Part shown: one piece after another, positions 1-6,305 of the stretch
Layout: every line of letters starts with the position of its first letter
Numbering within the stretch: the first letter of the stretch is position 1
Source: Anaerolineae bacterium
GTDB lineage: Bacteria > Chloroflexota > Anaerolineae > B4-G1 > SLSP01
Direction: 5' to 3'
Assembly: GCA_018055515.1 (NCBI GenBank)
Contig: JAGPHL010000092.1
Span: forward strand, 1-10,532
DNA length: 10,532 bases
The notes under the pieces: generated by a model
The model's database searches: none
What the model saw: only the letters and a program-made list of their open reading frames with translations
What the model was told of the DNA's origin: nothing
Position numbers and translations under genes: made by a program

Positions 1-1342
1 GAGTCTGGAACTGATAGGCTGGACGATGGATGCCGAACTTGTACACCTTGAGTAGGAAGCCCTGCCCTGCAAAATAATATGTAGGCAGCGTGTTCGGCTC
101 CCAGGCCGCGCAAAGGAGGGTTACCGTTTCTGTCACCGCGTTGGAGGGTACTTCAATTTGGACGGGGCGGCCGTTCACGCCCTCACAGGCCAACGTCCCT
201 CCGGTTGCGGGGTCTATTGGCGCGATGGAAGCCTCGGAACGTCCCAGAACCACGACCTGTCCCATGGCGCCGGCCATCGCTTTGTAGAGCGAGGCGTAGC
301 CGAGATCGCTCACCGGATCCACCGCCACATCCTCCGGCGAATGCCCCACCGGCAGAAAAGTTTCGATGACCAGCGTGTCGCTCAGTACGGCCACCGTGCC
401 GCCCCCTCCGCGCCCGCCAATCACGTAGATGTAGTTACTGCGCGGATTCACATCCACGGCGCGGAGATCGTTTCCCTCCAGCGTCGTAGCGACAGGCGTC
501 TCTTGCGCATCCTGCAAAACACTCAAAGAACCGGGAAGGGGGGGACTGCCGTAATTGACCACGTACACGCGCCCGTTAGCAGGGTTGACGGCAATGTCGC
601 CAGGGACATAACCCACGGGCACGGTTTGCACCACTGTGAGGTCGTGAATGATGCTGACCGTGTGGCTGCCGCTGTTGGCGACATAGACGTAGCCATTAGC
701 CGGATTGACTGCCACAGCGGCAGGATATTGTCCGACCGGAATTGTGGCGACGACCGTCGTTCCCTCGATCACCGAGACGCTGCCCGAGCCTTGATTGGCT
801 ACGTAGATGCGGCTATTGGTCGGATTAGCAGCCAGGGCGAATGGCCGGGTTCCCACCGTCACATAGGTCACCGGCACAGCGCCGTAGCCCTGAAATACGG
901 CTACCTGATTAGCCTCGGGGAGGGCCACGTAGACATTGTGGGTGGTGGTGAGCACTACTGCCGCGCCGGAGAGCTTGCCGCCCAAAGAAACTTTTCCACG
1001 CAAGTCTTTGTCTTCGAGGACGCGCACCTCGCCGCCGTCGCGTTGGGTCACATAAGTGTACCCGCCCGGATCAACCGCAACGTAATTGGGGTTGCCGCCT
1101 GGGAGGGTTGCCGTCCTCTCCGCGCCGGCAAAGATCCAGATCGCGCCTCCCTGATCCAGCACGTAAGCCAGCCCGCGCTCAGGGTCAACGCCAACCCGAG
1201 ATGGGTGGGTATTGGTCCCTGTATTCTGGATAGCGATGACATAGGGCGGCGTCAACGTCGAAGCCAGTCCTATCGCGTAGATGGCCGCCAACATGAGGCA
1301 TGTTAGCGCTAAAGCCCATATCAACTTCCGATAGCGTTTCAT
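1..1342 (-). CDS. Secreted YVTN-type beta-propeller protein (C-terminus beyond window edge)
   Basis: This is an unbroken minus-strand frame from an ATG at 1342 to the left edge, 447 codons without a stop, so the gene is partial at its 3' end. The start is supported by AGGGAGG at 1354-1348, five bases upstream. Residues 1-28 are a signal peptide (basic MKRYRK, then a hydrophobic core). Residues about 48-350 hold seven or eight repeats of about 40 residues. The best are at 166-205, 207-246, 247-280 and 294-335, with the pattern 'VAVNPANGYVYVANSGS' followed by 'VPVG', typical of YVTN/NHL-like propellers found on bacterial and archaeal surfaces. Residues about 385-447 form a different beta-rich module ('VQIEVPSNAVTETVTLLC') resembling the C-terminal domains of other Chloroflexi surface proteins. 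The protein is probably exported and binds a ligand or protein partner; the substrate is unknown. It lies 83 bases downstream of the binding-protein gene on the same strand and may be cotranscribed. Confidence 0.88.
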   Translation of the reverse strand, partial: MKRYRKLIWALALTCLMLAAIYAIGLASTLTPPYVIAIQNTGTNTHPSRVGVDPERGLAYVLDQGGAIWIFAGAERTATLPGGNPNYVAVDPGGYTYVTQRDGGEVRVLEDKDLRGKVSLGGKLSGAAVVLTTTHNVYVALPEANQVAVFQGYGAVPVTYVTVGTRPFALAANPTNSRIYVANQGSGSVSVIEGTTVVATIPVGQYPAAVAVNPANGYVYVANSGSHTVSIIHDLTVVQTVPVGYVPGDIAVNPANGRVYVVNYGSPPLPGSLSVLQDAQETPVATTLEGNDLRAVDVNPRSNYIYVIGGRGGGGTVAVLSDTLVIETFLPVGHSPEDVAVDPVSDLGYASLYKAMAGAMGQVVVLGRSEASIAPIDPATGGTLACEGVNGRPVQIEVPSNAVTETVTLLCAAWEPNTLPTYYFAGQGFLLKVYKFGIHRPAYQFQT

Positions 1343-1425
1343 GTGAACCTCCCTGGAAAAGCCACGAGTCTCAAATCCGTCGTTTGTGAAATCTGTTCCA
1401 GTCCATGCATCAGTTTCTGATGCCA

Positions 1426-2397
1426 TCAAGGCAAAAAACCGCTATCTATCACCCTGCCGTAGGCCACCTCACCGGTGAGCAGCCCCTTTTGCTGCAGCCA
1501 GCGGACCACGTCCTCGAACTGCTCGCGCGAAGGGACCGCGGCGCCGGGGTAATCCGGCAGGGTATAGGTCCCCAGGACCGGCGGCGGGACCAGCGCCTGC
1601 GCCGTGAGCACGTCGTTCCACCGCGCTTTATCCGCGTTGATCAGGGCTGAAGCGCGCTCGATGGCGTCCAGGAAACCGCGAATGGCCTGAGGGTGCGCCT
1701 CGAGCACGTCGCGGTTGAACGCGAACACGCTGCAGCTGAACTCGGGATGGCGCGTGTCATCCAGCACGACCCGCGCGCCCTGCTGCATGGCCAGCGACGC
1801 GAGGGGCTCCGGCAAGGTCACCGCCTGCAGCTGCCCCGCCTCCAGCAACGCCAGACGGTCGGAAATCTTGGGAACGGCGAGGCTCACGATCTCCGTCGGG
1901 AGCAACCCTTCCTGCTGTAACAGGCGCTCGGTCACATACTCGATCACCGTCCCCTGCGAGAGGCCAATCGGCACGCCGCGCAAGTCGGCCGGCGCCGTGA
2001 TGGCACTGTTCCCCGCCGCGAGAAGGCGAAATTGCGGCGTCGTGGAAGTCGCCTGCATGGCGTAGCGCACCGCCACCAGACGGGGTGATTCCCGGTCGTA
2101 CAGCGCGACGGCGACCAGATCGTTGATGACGCCGTCGAGCTGCCCGGCCTGGAGCAGCTGATCCCGCTCCGCCGCCGAAGCGACCGGCACCAGCGTCACC
2201 TGCACGTCCGCCGCCGTGAAGTAGCCCTCACTCTCCGCCACGTACAGCGGAAGCGCGTCCAGAATCGGAAGGACGCCGATCCGCAACGTCACAGGCTCTT
2301 CCGAACGCCCGGCACAACCAGACGCTGCCGTCAGCAATGCCAGTCCCACGAGAGCGCATCCCATGCGCCAGAGTTTGTTTTCCCCCCGGATTTTCAT
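1426..2397 (-). CDS. ABC-type substrate-binding lipoprotein, NMT1/THI5/SsuA-like family
   Basis: A 323-residue periplasmic-binding-fold protein. A hydrophobic leader ends in a lipobox-like TAASGC with Cys28, so it is probably a membrane-tethered lipoprotein. The mature part begins with 'LRIGVLPILDALPLYVAESE' (about 38-57), the opening beta-strand and ligand loop typical of NitT/TauT/SsuA/THI5-type binding proteins. It continues with 'DGVINDLVAV', a lobe-2 segment 'LRGVPIGLSQGTVIEYV' (about 139-155) and 'LPEPLASLAMQQGA' (about 195-208), all characteristic of that family. The ATG at 2397 is preferred to an upstream start because AAGGAG (2410-2405) lies seven bases before it and directly follows the prenyltransferase stop. 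No permease or ATPase gene lies beside it in the window, so its ligand cannot be read from context; sulfonates, nitrate, pyrimidine precursors or aromatics are all possible for the family. Confidence 0.9.
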   Translation of the reverse strand: MKIRGENKLWRMGCALVGLALLTAASGCAGRSEEPVTLRIGVLPILDALPLYVAESEGYFTAADVQVTLVPVASAAERDQLLQAGQLDGVINDLVAVALYDRESPRLVAVRYAMQATSTTPQFRLLAAGNSAITAPADLRGVPIGLSQGTVIEYVTERLLQQEGLLPTEIVSLAVPKISDRLALLEAGQLQAVTLPEPLASLAMQQGARVVLDDTRHPEFSCSVFAFNRDVLEAHPQAIRGFLDAIERASALINADKARWNDVLTAQALVPPPVLGTYTLPDYPGAAVPSREQFEDVVRWLQQKGLLTGEVAYGRVIDSGFLP

Positions 2398-2410
2398 CCT
2401 GCGGCTCCTT

Positions 2411-3301
2411 TCATCCCATTTCCAACGCCCCCAGCACCCCTGCAAAGAAAGTGAGGCTGATGTAACCGTTCACGTTAAAGAAGGCCACATTGAGCCGCGA
2501 GAGGTCGTCGGGACGCACCAGGCGATGTTCGTAGCTCAACAGGCCGACAATCGCGGCCCACGCCAGCCAGTAGGGCCAGGCCAGGCCCACGCCCGCTCCC
2601 AACAAGGCCAGCAGGCCCACCACCGCCGCGTGACAGAAACGCGCCAGCCGCAGCGCCGCCGCGATTCCAAAACGCGCCGGAATCGCGTGCAGGCCCGCGG
2701 CGCGGTCGAACTCCACATCCTGGCAGGCATAGATGAGGTCGAAACCGCCGATCCACAGGGTCACCGCAGCGAGCAACAGCCAGGCCGGCCAATCCGCAGG
2801 CGCGAAAAGCGAGCCGCGGACGGCGACCCACGCTCCCATCGGCGCCAGCCCATCCGTGAAACCGAGGATGAAGTGCGACAGCCACGTGAAGCGTTTGGTG
2901 TAGGAATATCCCAACAGGAAGATCAGCGCCCCCGGCAGGAGCAACAGCGGCAGGGGACCGAGGCGCGCCGCGGCGAACACCAACACTCCCGCCGAGAGCG
3001 CCGTCCCCACCACCGCCGTCGAGAGCGTCACCCGCCCGGTGACGAGGGGGCGTCCCGCCGTGCGGGGGTTGCGCGCATCCAGGGCGCGATCCACCAGCCG
3101 ATTGACGCCCATGGCCAGCGTGCGCGCGGCAGCCATCGCCACGGTGATCCAGAGGAACTCGCGCCAGGTGGGCCAGGGGGAACTGCGTCCGGCGTCGAAA
3201 GCTGCCCGCGCCGCGAGCAACATGCCCACATACGCAAATGGCAGGGCGAAGATGGTGTGCTCGAACTTGATGAGCTCCAGAAAATCCTTGACACGTCTCA
3301 T
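2411..3301 (-). CDS. mqnP: UbiA-family polyprenyltransferase, probably menaquinone-pathway MqnP
   Basis: A 296-residue integral membrane prenyltransferase with about eight to nine hydrophobic segments. The first Asp-rich motif is at residues 67-75 ('NRLVDRALD': Asn67, Asp71, Asp75). The second is at 195-199 ('DVEFD', followed by 'GLHAIPARFG'). These bind Mg-diphosphate of the polyprenyl donor. The N-terminal 'FEHTIFALPFAY' and the 'FDLIYACQDVEFD' segment are hallmarks of the 'ubiA_other' group that includes MqnP, which prenylates 1,4-dihydroxy-6-naphthoate in the futalosine menaquinone route. A 4-hydroxybenzoate prenyltransferase cannot be excluded, so the symbol is tentative. The ATG at 3301 is chosen because GGGGAGG (3314-3308) sits six bases upstream; the alternative TTG at 3316 would overlap that site. 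It has an extended -10 promoter just upstream and is first in an operon with the binding lipoprotein (13-base gap). Confidence 0.9.
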   Translation of the reverse strand: MRRVKDFLELIKFEHTIFALPFAYVGMLLAARAAFDAGRSSPWPTWREFLWITVAMAAARTLAMGVNRLVDRALDARNPRTAGRPLVTGRVTLSTAVVGTALSAGVLVFAAARLGPLPLLLLPGALIFLLGYSYTKRFTWLSHFILGFTDGLAPMGAWVAVRGSLFAPADWPAWLLLAAVTLWIGGFDLIYACQDVEFDRAAGLHAIPARFGIAAALRLARFCHAAVVGLLALLGAGVGLAWPYWLAWAAIVGLLSYEHRLVRPDDLSRLNVAFFNVNGYISLTFFAGVLGALEMG

Positions 3302-3321
3302 GGCGCACCTCCCCAAGAGCT

Positions 3322-3330
3322 ATTATACCA
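3322..3330 (-). promoter_or_regulatory. Extended -10 promoter for the prenyltransferase operon
   Basis: On the minus strand 3330-3322 reads TGGTATAAT, a perfect TGn-TATAAT extended -10 element. The hexamer 17 bases further upstream (3350-3345, GTCAAC) matches the -35 consensus poorly, so the extended -10 would have to compensate. Transcription would start near 3315, leaving a leader of about 14 bases that just contains the ribosome binding site. Confidence 0.6.
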
Positions 3331-3345
3331 GTTTTGAGCGGCGAG

Positions 3346-3373
3346 TTGACGACATCTTGGGTTATGTTACAAT
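3346..3373 (+). promoter_or_regulatory. Promoter for the LysM surface protein
   Basis: TTGACG (3346-3351) and TACAAT (3368-3373) are separated by 16 bases, with TG at 3365-3366 giving an extended -10. Transcription would begin near 3380, leaving a leader of about 100 bases. Its -35 occupies the same base pairs where the divergent prenyltransferase promoter would place its own -35. A consensus match only; no direct evidence of use. Confidence 0.6.
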
Positions 3374-3479
3374 TTCGTTTCGAGTATTGCCCGAGGCTCG
3401 CAGCCCAGAACGGCGAAGCGGGGGGGCCGAAGGCACAAGTGGCAGTTTCAAGTGTAACTCTGTGAAGGATGTGAATGCG

Positions 3480-4961
3480 ATGCAAATCAAACGCTATTTT
3501 ATGGTACTCTCCATCCTGGCATTACTGGCAGGAGGACTTTTCGTAGGGGCCGCGCGTCAGCCTGTTACGGCGCAGGCGCAAAATCTTCTGGCGAATCCCG
3601 GCTTCGACTTGCCCTACACCAACGGTGTGGCCAACGGCTGGAGCGCCTGGCATGAAGACAGCGGCGAGAAATGCAGCACCAAACCGGCGGACTGGGATTT
3701 CGTCTGCCAGCCGGGATGGGGCGAGGAGATGGACTACAACAATCTGGGATTGACCCAGGGTGCCCCTTCCCAGCACGTCGGGGCGCAGTACATCACCTGG
3801 CATGCCGGCGTCTATCAGACGGTCGACGTACCGCCCGGATCACGGGTGCGCTTCACCGTGATGGGGTATTCCCGCGCGGCCAACGAGCAGCCGCCGGCCC
3901 CTTCTTCCACCGATCGGGCGCCGCGAATGCAAGTCGGGATTGATCCCGAAGGGCGCGGGCAGTGGTATACCGGTGTCATCTGGTCCGCCGAAAACAACAT
4001 CCTCGACAGCTGGCAGGCGCTCTCCATCGAGGCCACGGCCGGCGCGAGCGGCAAAGTGACCGTCTTCGTTTCCAGTCAGTTCCGCCTGGTGGCGCCGTTA
4101 GCGCACATGGACTCCTGGTGGGATAACGCCCGTCTGGAAGTCGTGACGCCTCCGGCGACGCCCACCTCCACGCCGGCGCCCACTCGCGCGGCGCCGCCAA
4201 CGCCCCAGTACACTCCTACGCCCCGTCCAGATGGCGCGGTCGTGCACGTCGTGCAAGAGGGCGACACGCTCTTTGGCATCGCCTTGCAGTACAATGTCTC
4301 CCTCGACGAATTGCGTCGTCTCAACGCTGGAACCCTGGGGCCCAATGACCTGCTGCAAATCGGCCAGGAAATCATCATCTCCGGCGCGCCGCTGACGCTG
4401 CCGACACCGACACCTACGCCGGAAACCGCGGCTCCTACGGCGGTGCCCACCGACGCCGCTCCCACACAGACGCCGGTGACTGCTGTGGCGGGCCTGTGCG
4501 TGAGCGCTTACTACGATCGCAACGGCGACGGCATCCAGCAGCCGGAGACTGAGGGGCTGCTCCCCAATGCCGTCTTCACCCTGGTCAGCACTGCCGGGCC
4601 GGCAGGTTCTTACACCACCGATGGCATCAGCGAGCCCTACTGCTTCCAGAATCTTGCGGCAGGCAATTACGTGTTGCGGCAGACCCCGCCAGCAGGCTAT
4701 CAACCCGTCGGCCCAGGCGAGTGGGGCGTGGCCCTGAGCGCCGGGCAAATTTCGGCGCTCCAGCTGGGGTACACCCGCGCTGCCGAAACTCCTGGCGCAG
4801 CGCAACCGACTGCGGCGCCCTCGCCTACGGAGGAAGCCAATGGCAGCAGCAGTGGCTTGAGCAAGACCCTGAACACCATCATCAAGATCAGCGGCGCGAT
4901 TGTCTTGTTGCTGGCGCTGGGAGTGGCCGTGCTGTTCGTGCTTTCCCGCCGGGGGCGCTAA
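3480..4961 (+). CDS. Surface-anchored multidomain protein: jelly-roll-like module, LysM, SdrD B-like domain, C-terminal TM
   Basis: A 493-residue envelope protein. Residues 1-33 are a signal peptide ending near AQA. Residues about 35-222 start with 'NLLANPGFDLPYTNGVANGW' and resemble carbohydrate-binding-type jelly-roll modules (CBM4/9-like), with a Cys65/Cys76 pair. A Pro/Thr linker (223-251) leads to a LysM domain at 254-300 ('VHVVQEGDTLFGIALQYNVS'), expected to bind peptidoglycan-type glycans. A second Pro/Thr linker leads to an SdrD B-like beta-sandwich at 338-412 with a Ca-binding-like 'DRNGDG' at 346-351 and 'AGNYVLRQTPPAGY'. A Ser/Pro/Glu-rich stretch precedes one membrane helix (about 466-488) and the basic tail SRRGR. 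The topology suggests an outward-facing protein held in the cytoplasmic membrane. The start at 3480 is supported by AAGGA (3465-3469) and the signal peptide; upstream in-frame sequence runs antisense through the prenyltransferase gene and is not coding. It appears monocistronic, with its own promoter and terminator. The physiological role is unknown. Confidence 0.93.
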   Translation: MQIKRYFMVLSILALLAGGLFVGAARQPVTAQAQNLLANPGFDLPYTNGVANGWSAWHEDSGEKCSTKPADWDFVCQPGWGEEMDYNNLGLTQGAPSQHVGAQYITWHAGVYQTVDVPPGSRVRFTVMGYSRAANEQPPAPSSTDRAPRMQVGIDPEGRGQWYTGVIWSAENNILDSWQALSIEATAGASGKVTVFVSSQFRLVAPLAHMDSWWDNARLEVVTPPATPTSTPAPTRAAPPTPQYTPTPRPDGAVVHVVQEGDTLFGIALQYNVSLDELRRLNAGTLGPNDLLQIGQEIIISGAPLTLPTPTPTPETAAPTAVPTDAAPTQTPVTAVAGLCVSAYYDRNGDGIQQPETEGLLPNAVFTLVSTAGPAGSYTTDGISEPYCFQNLAAGNYVLRQTPPAGYQPVGPGEWGVALSAGQISALQLGYTRAAETPGAAQPTAAPSPTEEANGSSSGLSKTLNTIIKISGAIVLLLALGVAVLFVLSRRGR

Positions 4962-5012
4962 ACGAGACTGTTGTCTTCATAACCAGAGGGAGTAGCCTGG
5001 CTCTGCCTCTAT

Positions 5013-5055
5013 CCCCCTTCTTCCTGCGCACGCGGGAAGAAGGGGGAATTTTTTT
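5013..5055 (+). terminator. Strong rho-independent terminator after the LysM protein gene
   Basis: A 15-bp stem (5013-5027 with 5032-5046, one G-T pair) closes a four-base loop and is followed by AA and seven Ts (5049-5055). On the minus strand there is no T-run after the stem, so it works for plus-strand transcripts only. Confidence 0.93.
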
Positions 5056-5081
5056 GACTTTTATTCCGAGTATGATAAGAT
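5054..5081 (+). promoter_or_regulatory. Promoter for the yacL-cysS-rlmB cluster
   Basis: TTGACT (5054-5059) and TAAGAT (5076-5081) are separated by 16 bases, with TG at 5073-5074 forming an extended -10. The first two bases of the -35 are the last two Ts of the preceding terminator. The layout matches the promoter at 3346-3373 (TTGAC, 16-base spacer, TGn). Transcription from about 5088 gives a leader of about 120 bases before the GTG at 5211, in which I recognise no riboswitch or T-box. Confidence 0.55.
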
Positions 5082-5210
5082 TAACGCCAGGGTCGCCGAG
5101 AACGCACTTATTTTTTATTCCGATGGCGTGAGTAAGATAAAGCCCGCTGTAACAGGCGACCGGCCGCGATCATCTGCGTTTTTATTACCCGACATGGGGA
5201 GGCATTATCC

Positions 5211-6275
5211 GTGAAAAACGACCTTATCACCCGCGTTCTGGGAGCTTTGATCTTTCTGCTCGGCGGCCTGACCCTCGCCGACCAACTGTTGCTCTGGTTT
5301 CCGGCATTGGTACCCCACATCACCCTCACGCGCGTCATCGGCAGCGCTATCGGCGCAGTGCTCGGCTTCATCATCTCGCCCGCGATCAGCATTCGGCCCT
5401 TGCGCCGCCTGCGTCATACCCTCCAACAAGTGCCCATCCAGACCCTGATCTCCGGCATCGTCGGCCTGTTCCTGGGGCTGGCCCTGGGAGCGCTGATTGC
5501 CTATCCGCTGTCGCTGCTTCCGCCGCCGCTAGGGCAATTCCTACCTTTTATGGGCGCCTTACTGGCAGGCTATCTGGGCATCATGGTCGCGACCATGCGC
5601 ACCGACCTCGTCCACGCCTTGCGCGAGCGTTTCGGCGGCAAGATACAGCCCGAACATGTGGAGTCCGCCCATCCCACCAACCGCGCGATTTTGCTGGATA
5701 CCAGCGTCATCATTGACGGGCGCATCGCGGATATCTGCGCTACCGGCTTCATCCAGGGCGAGCTGCTCGTGCCGTTGTTCGTCCTCAACGAGCTGCAACA
5801 CATCGCTGATTCCGCCGACACGTTGCGCCGCAACCGGGGGCGACGGGGGCTGGAGATTCTCCGACATTTGCAAGAAGACTCTCCCGTGCCCGTCCGCATC
5901 ACCGATGAGGATGACGAAACCGTCAAAGAGGTAGACGACAAACTCATCTCGCTGGCGCGCCGGCTCTCCGCTCACATCCTCACCAACGATTACAACCTCA
6001 ATCGGGTCGCCGAACTGCAAGGCGTGAGGGTGCTCAACGTCAACGAGCTGGCCAATTCTGTCAAGACGGTGCTCCTGCCGGGCGAGAGCTTCTCGATCTC
6101 CGTGATCCAGGCCGGGAAGGAAATGGATCAGGGGGTAGGCTATCTCGATGATGGCACGATGGTGGTCGTCGAGGACGGACGCGATTATATCGGCCAGACG
6201 GTAGAGGTGACGGTGAGCAAAGTCCTGCAGACCGCGGCCGGACGGATGATCTTCGCCCGGCCCGATTACGCCTGA
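5211..6275 (+). CDS. yacL: Membrane-anchored PIN-TRAM domain protein (YacL/PilT-N-terminal type)
   Basis: A 354-residue protein with three to four membrane helices in residues 5-130 ('VLGALIFLLGGLTLADQLLL', then segments near 40-58, 77-102 and 108-127). These are followed by a cytoplasmic PIN domain at about 158-282 and a TRAM domain at about 286-347. PIN acidic residues are visible: Asp163 ('LLDTSVIIDGR'), Glu194 ('LNELQHIAD'), Asp242/Asp243 ('VDDKLISLA') and Asp260 ('LTNDYNLN'). PIN domains are Mg-dependent ribonucleases and TRAM is an RNA-binding beta-barrel, so a membrane-tethered RNase is likely, although the YacL substrate is not established as far as I know. The GTG start at 5211 follows GGGGAGG (5196-5202) by eight bases. 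It is the first gene of a cluster with cysS and rlmB, the same relative order as in Bacillus, which supports orthology to yacL. Confidence 0.93.
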   Translation: MKNDLITRVLGALIFLLGGLTLADQLLLWFPALVPHITLTRVIGSAIGAVLGFIISPAISIRPLRRLRHTLQQVPIQTLISGIVGLFLGLALGALIAYPLSLLPPPLGQFLPFMGALLAGYLGIMVATMRTDLVHALRERFGGKIQPEHVESAHPTNRAILLDTSVIIDGRIADICATGFIQGELLVPLFVLNELQHIADSADTLRRNRGRRGLEILRHLQEDSPVPVRITDEDDETVKEVDDKLISLARRLSAHILTNDYNLNRVAELQGVRVLNVNELANSVKTVLLPGESFSISVIQAGKEMDQGVGYLDDGTMVVVEDGRDYIGQTVEVTVSKVLQTAAGRMIFARPDYA

Positions 6276-6305
6276 GGACGCCGGTCTTCTACAGAGGAGG
6301 TAGCG

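Noticed and set aside
158..1306. A 382-codon open frame on the plus strand
   Set aside because: It is antisense to the beta-propeller gene, has a His/Arg-rich composition with no domain, and no ribosome binding site; the minus frame has a signal peptide and clear repeats.
1407..1423. A perfect 7-bp hairpin (GCATCAG arm, three-base loop) directly after the binding-protein stop
   Set aside because: No T-run follows on the minus strand and the stem is short, so it is not called a terminator. It could still be a weak processing or 3'-end structure.
3039..3479. In-frame upstream extension of the LysM surface protein
   Set aside because: It would run antisense through the prenyltransferase and place the signal peptide in the middle; ATG at 3480 with AAGGA upstream is the sensible start.
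2363..3485. Open frames of 324 codons (plus) and 336 codons (minus, other frame)
   Set aside because: Both overlap the prenyltransferase, which has all family motifs; these frames are Arg/Gln- or Gly/Ala-rich shadows.
5089..5210. Possible T-box or riboswitch in the leader before the yacL-cysS cluster
   Set aside because: I looked for the T-box antiterminator consensus and for other leader motifs and saw none; there is no terminator/antiterminator pair.
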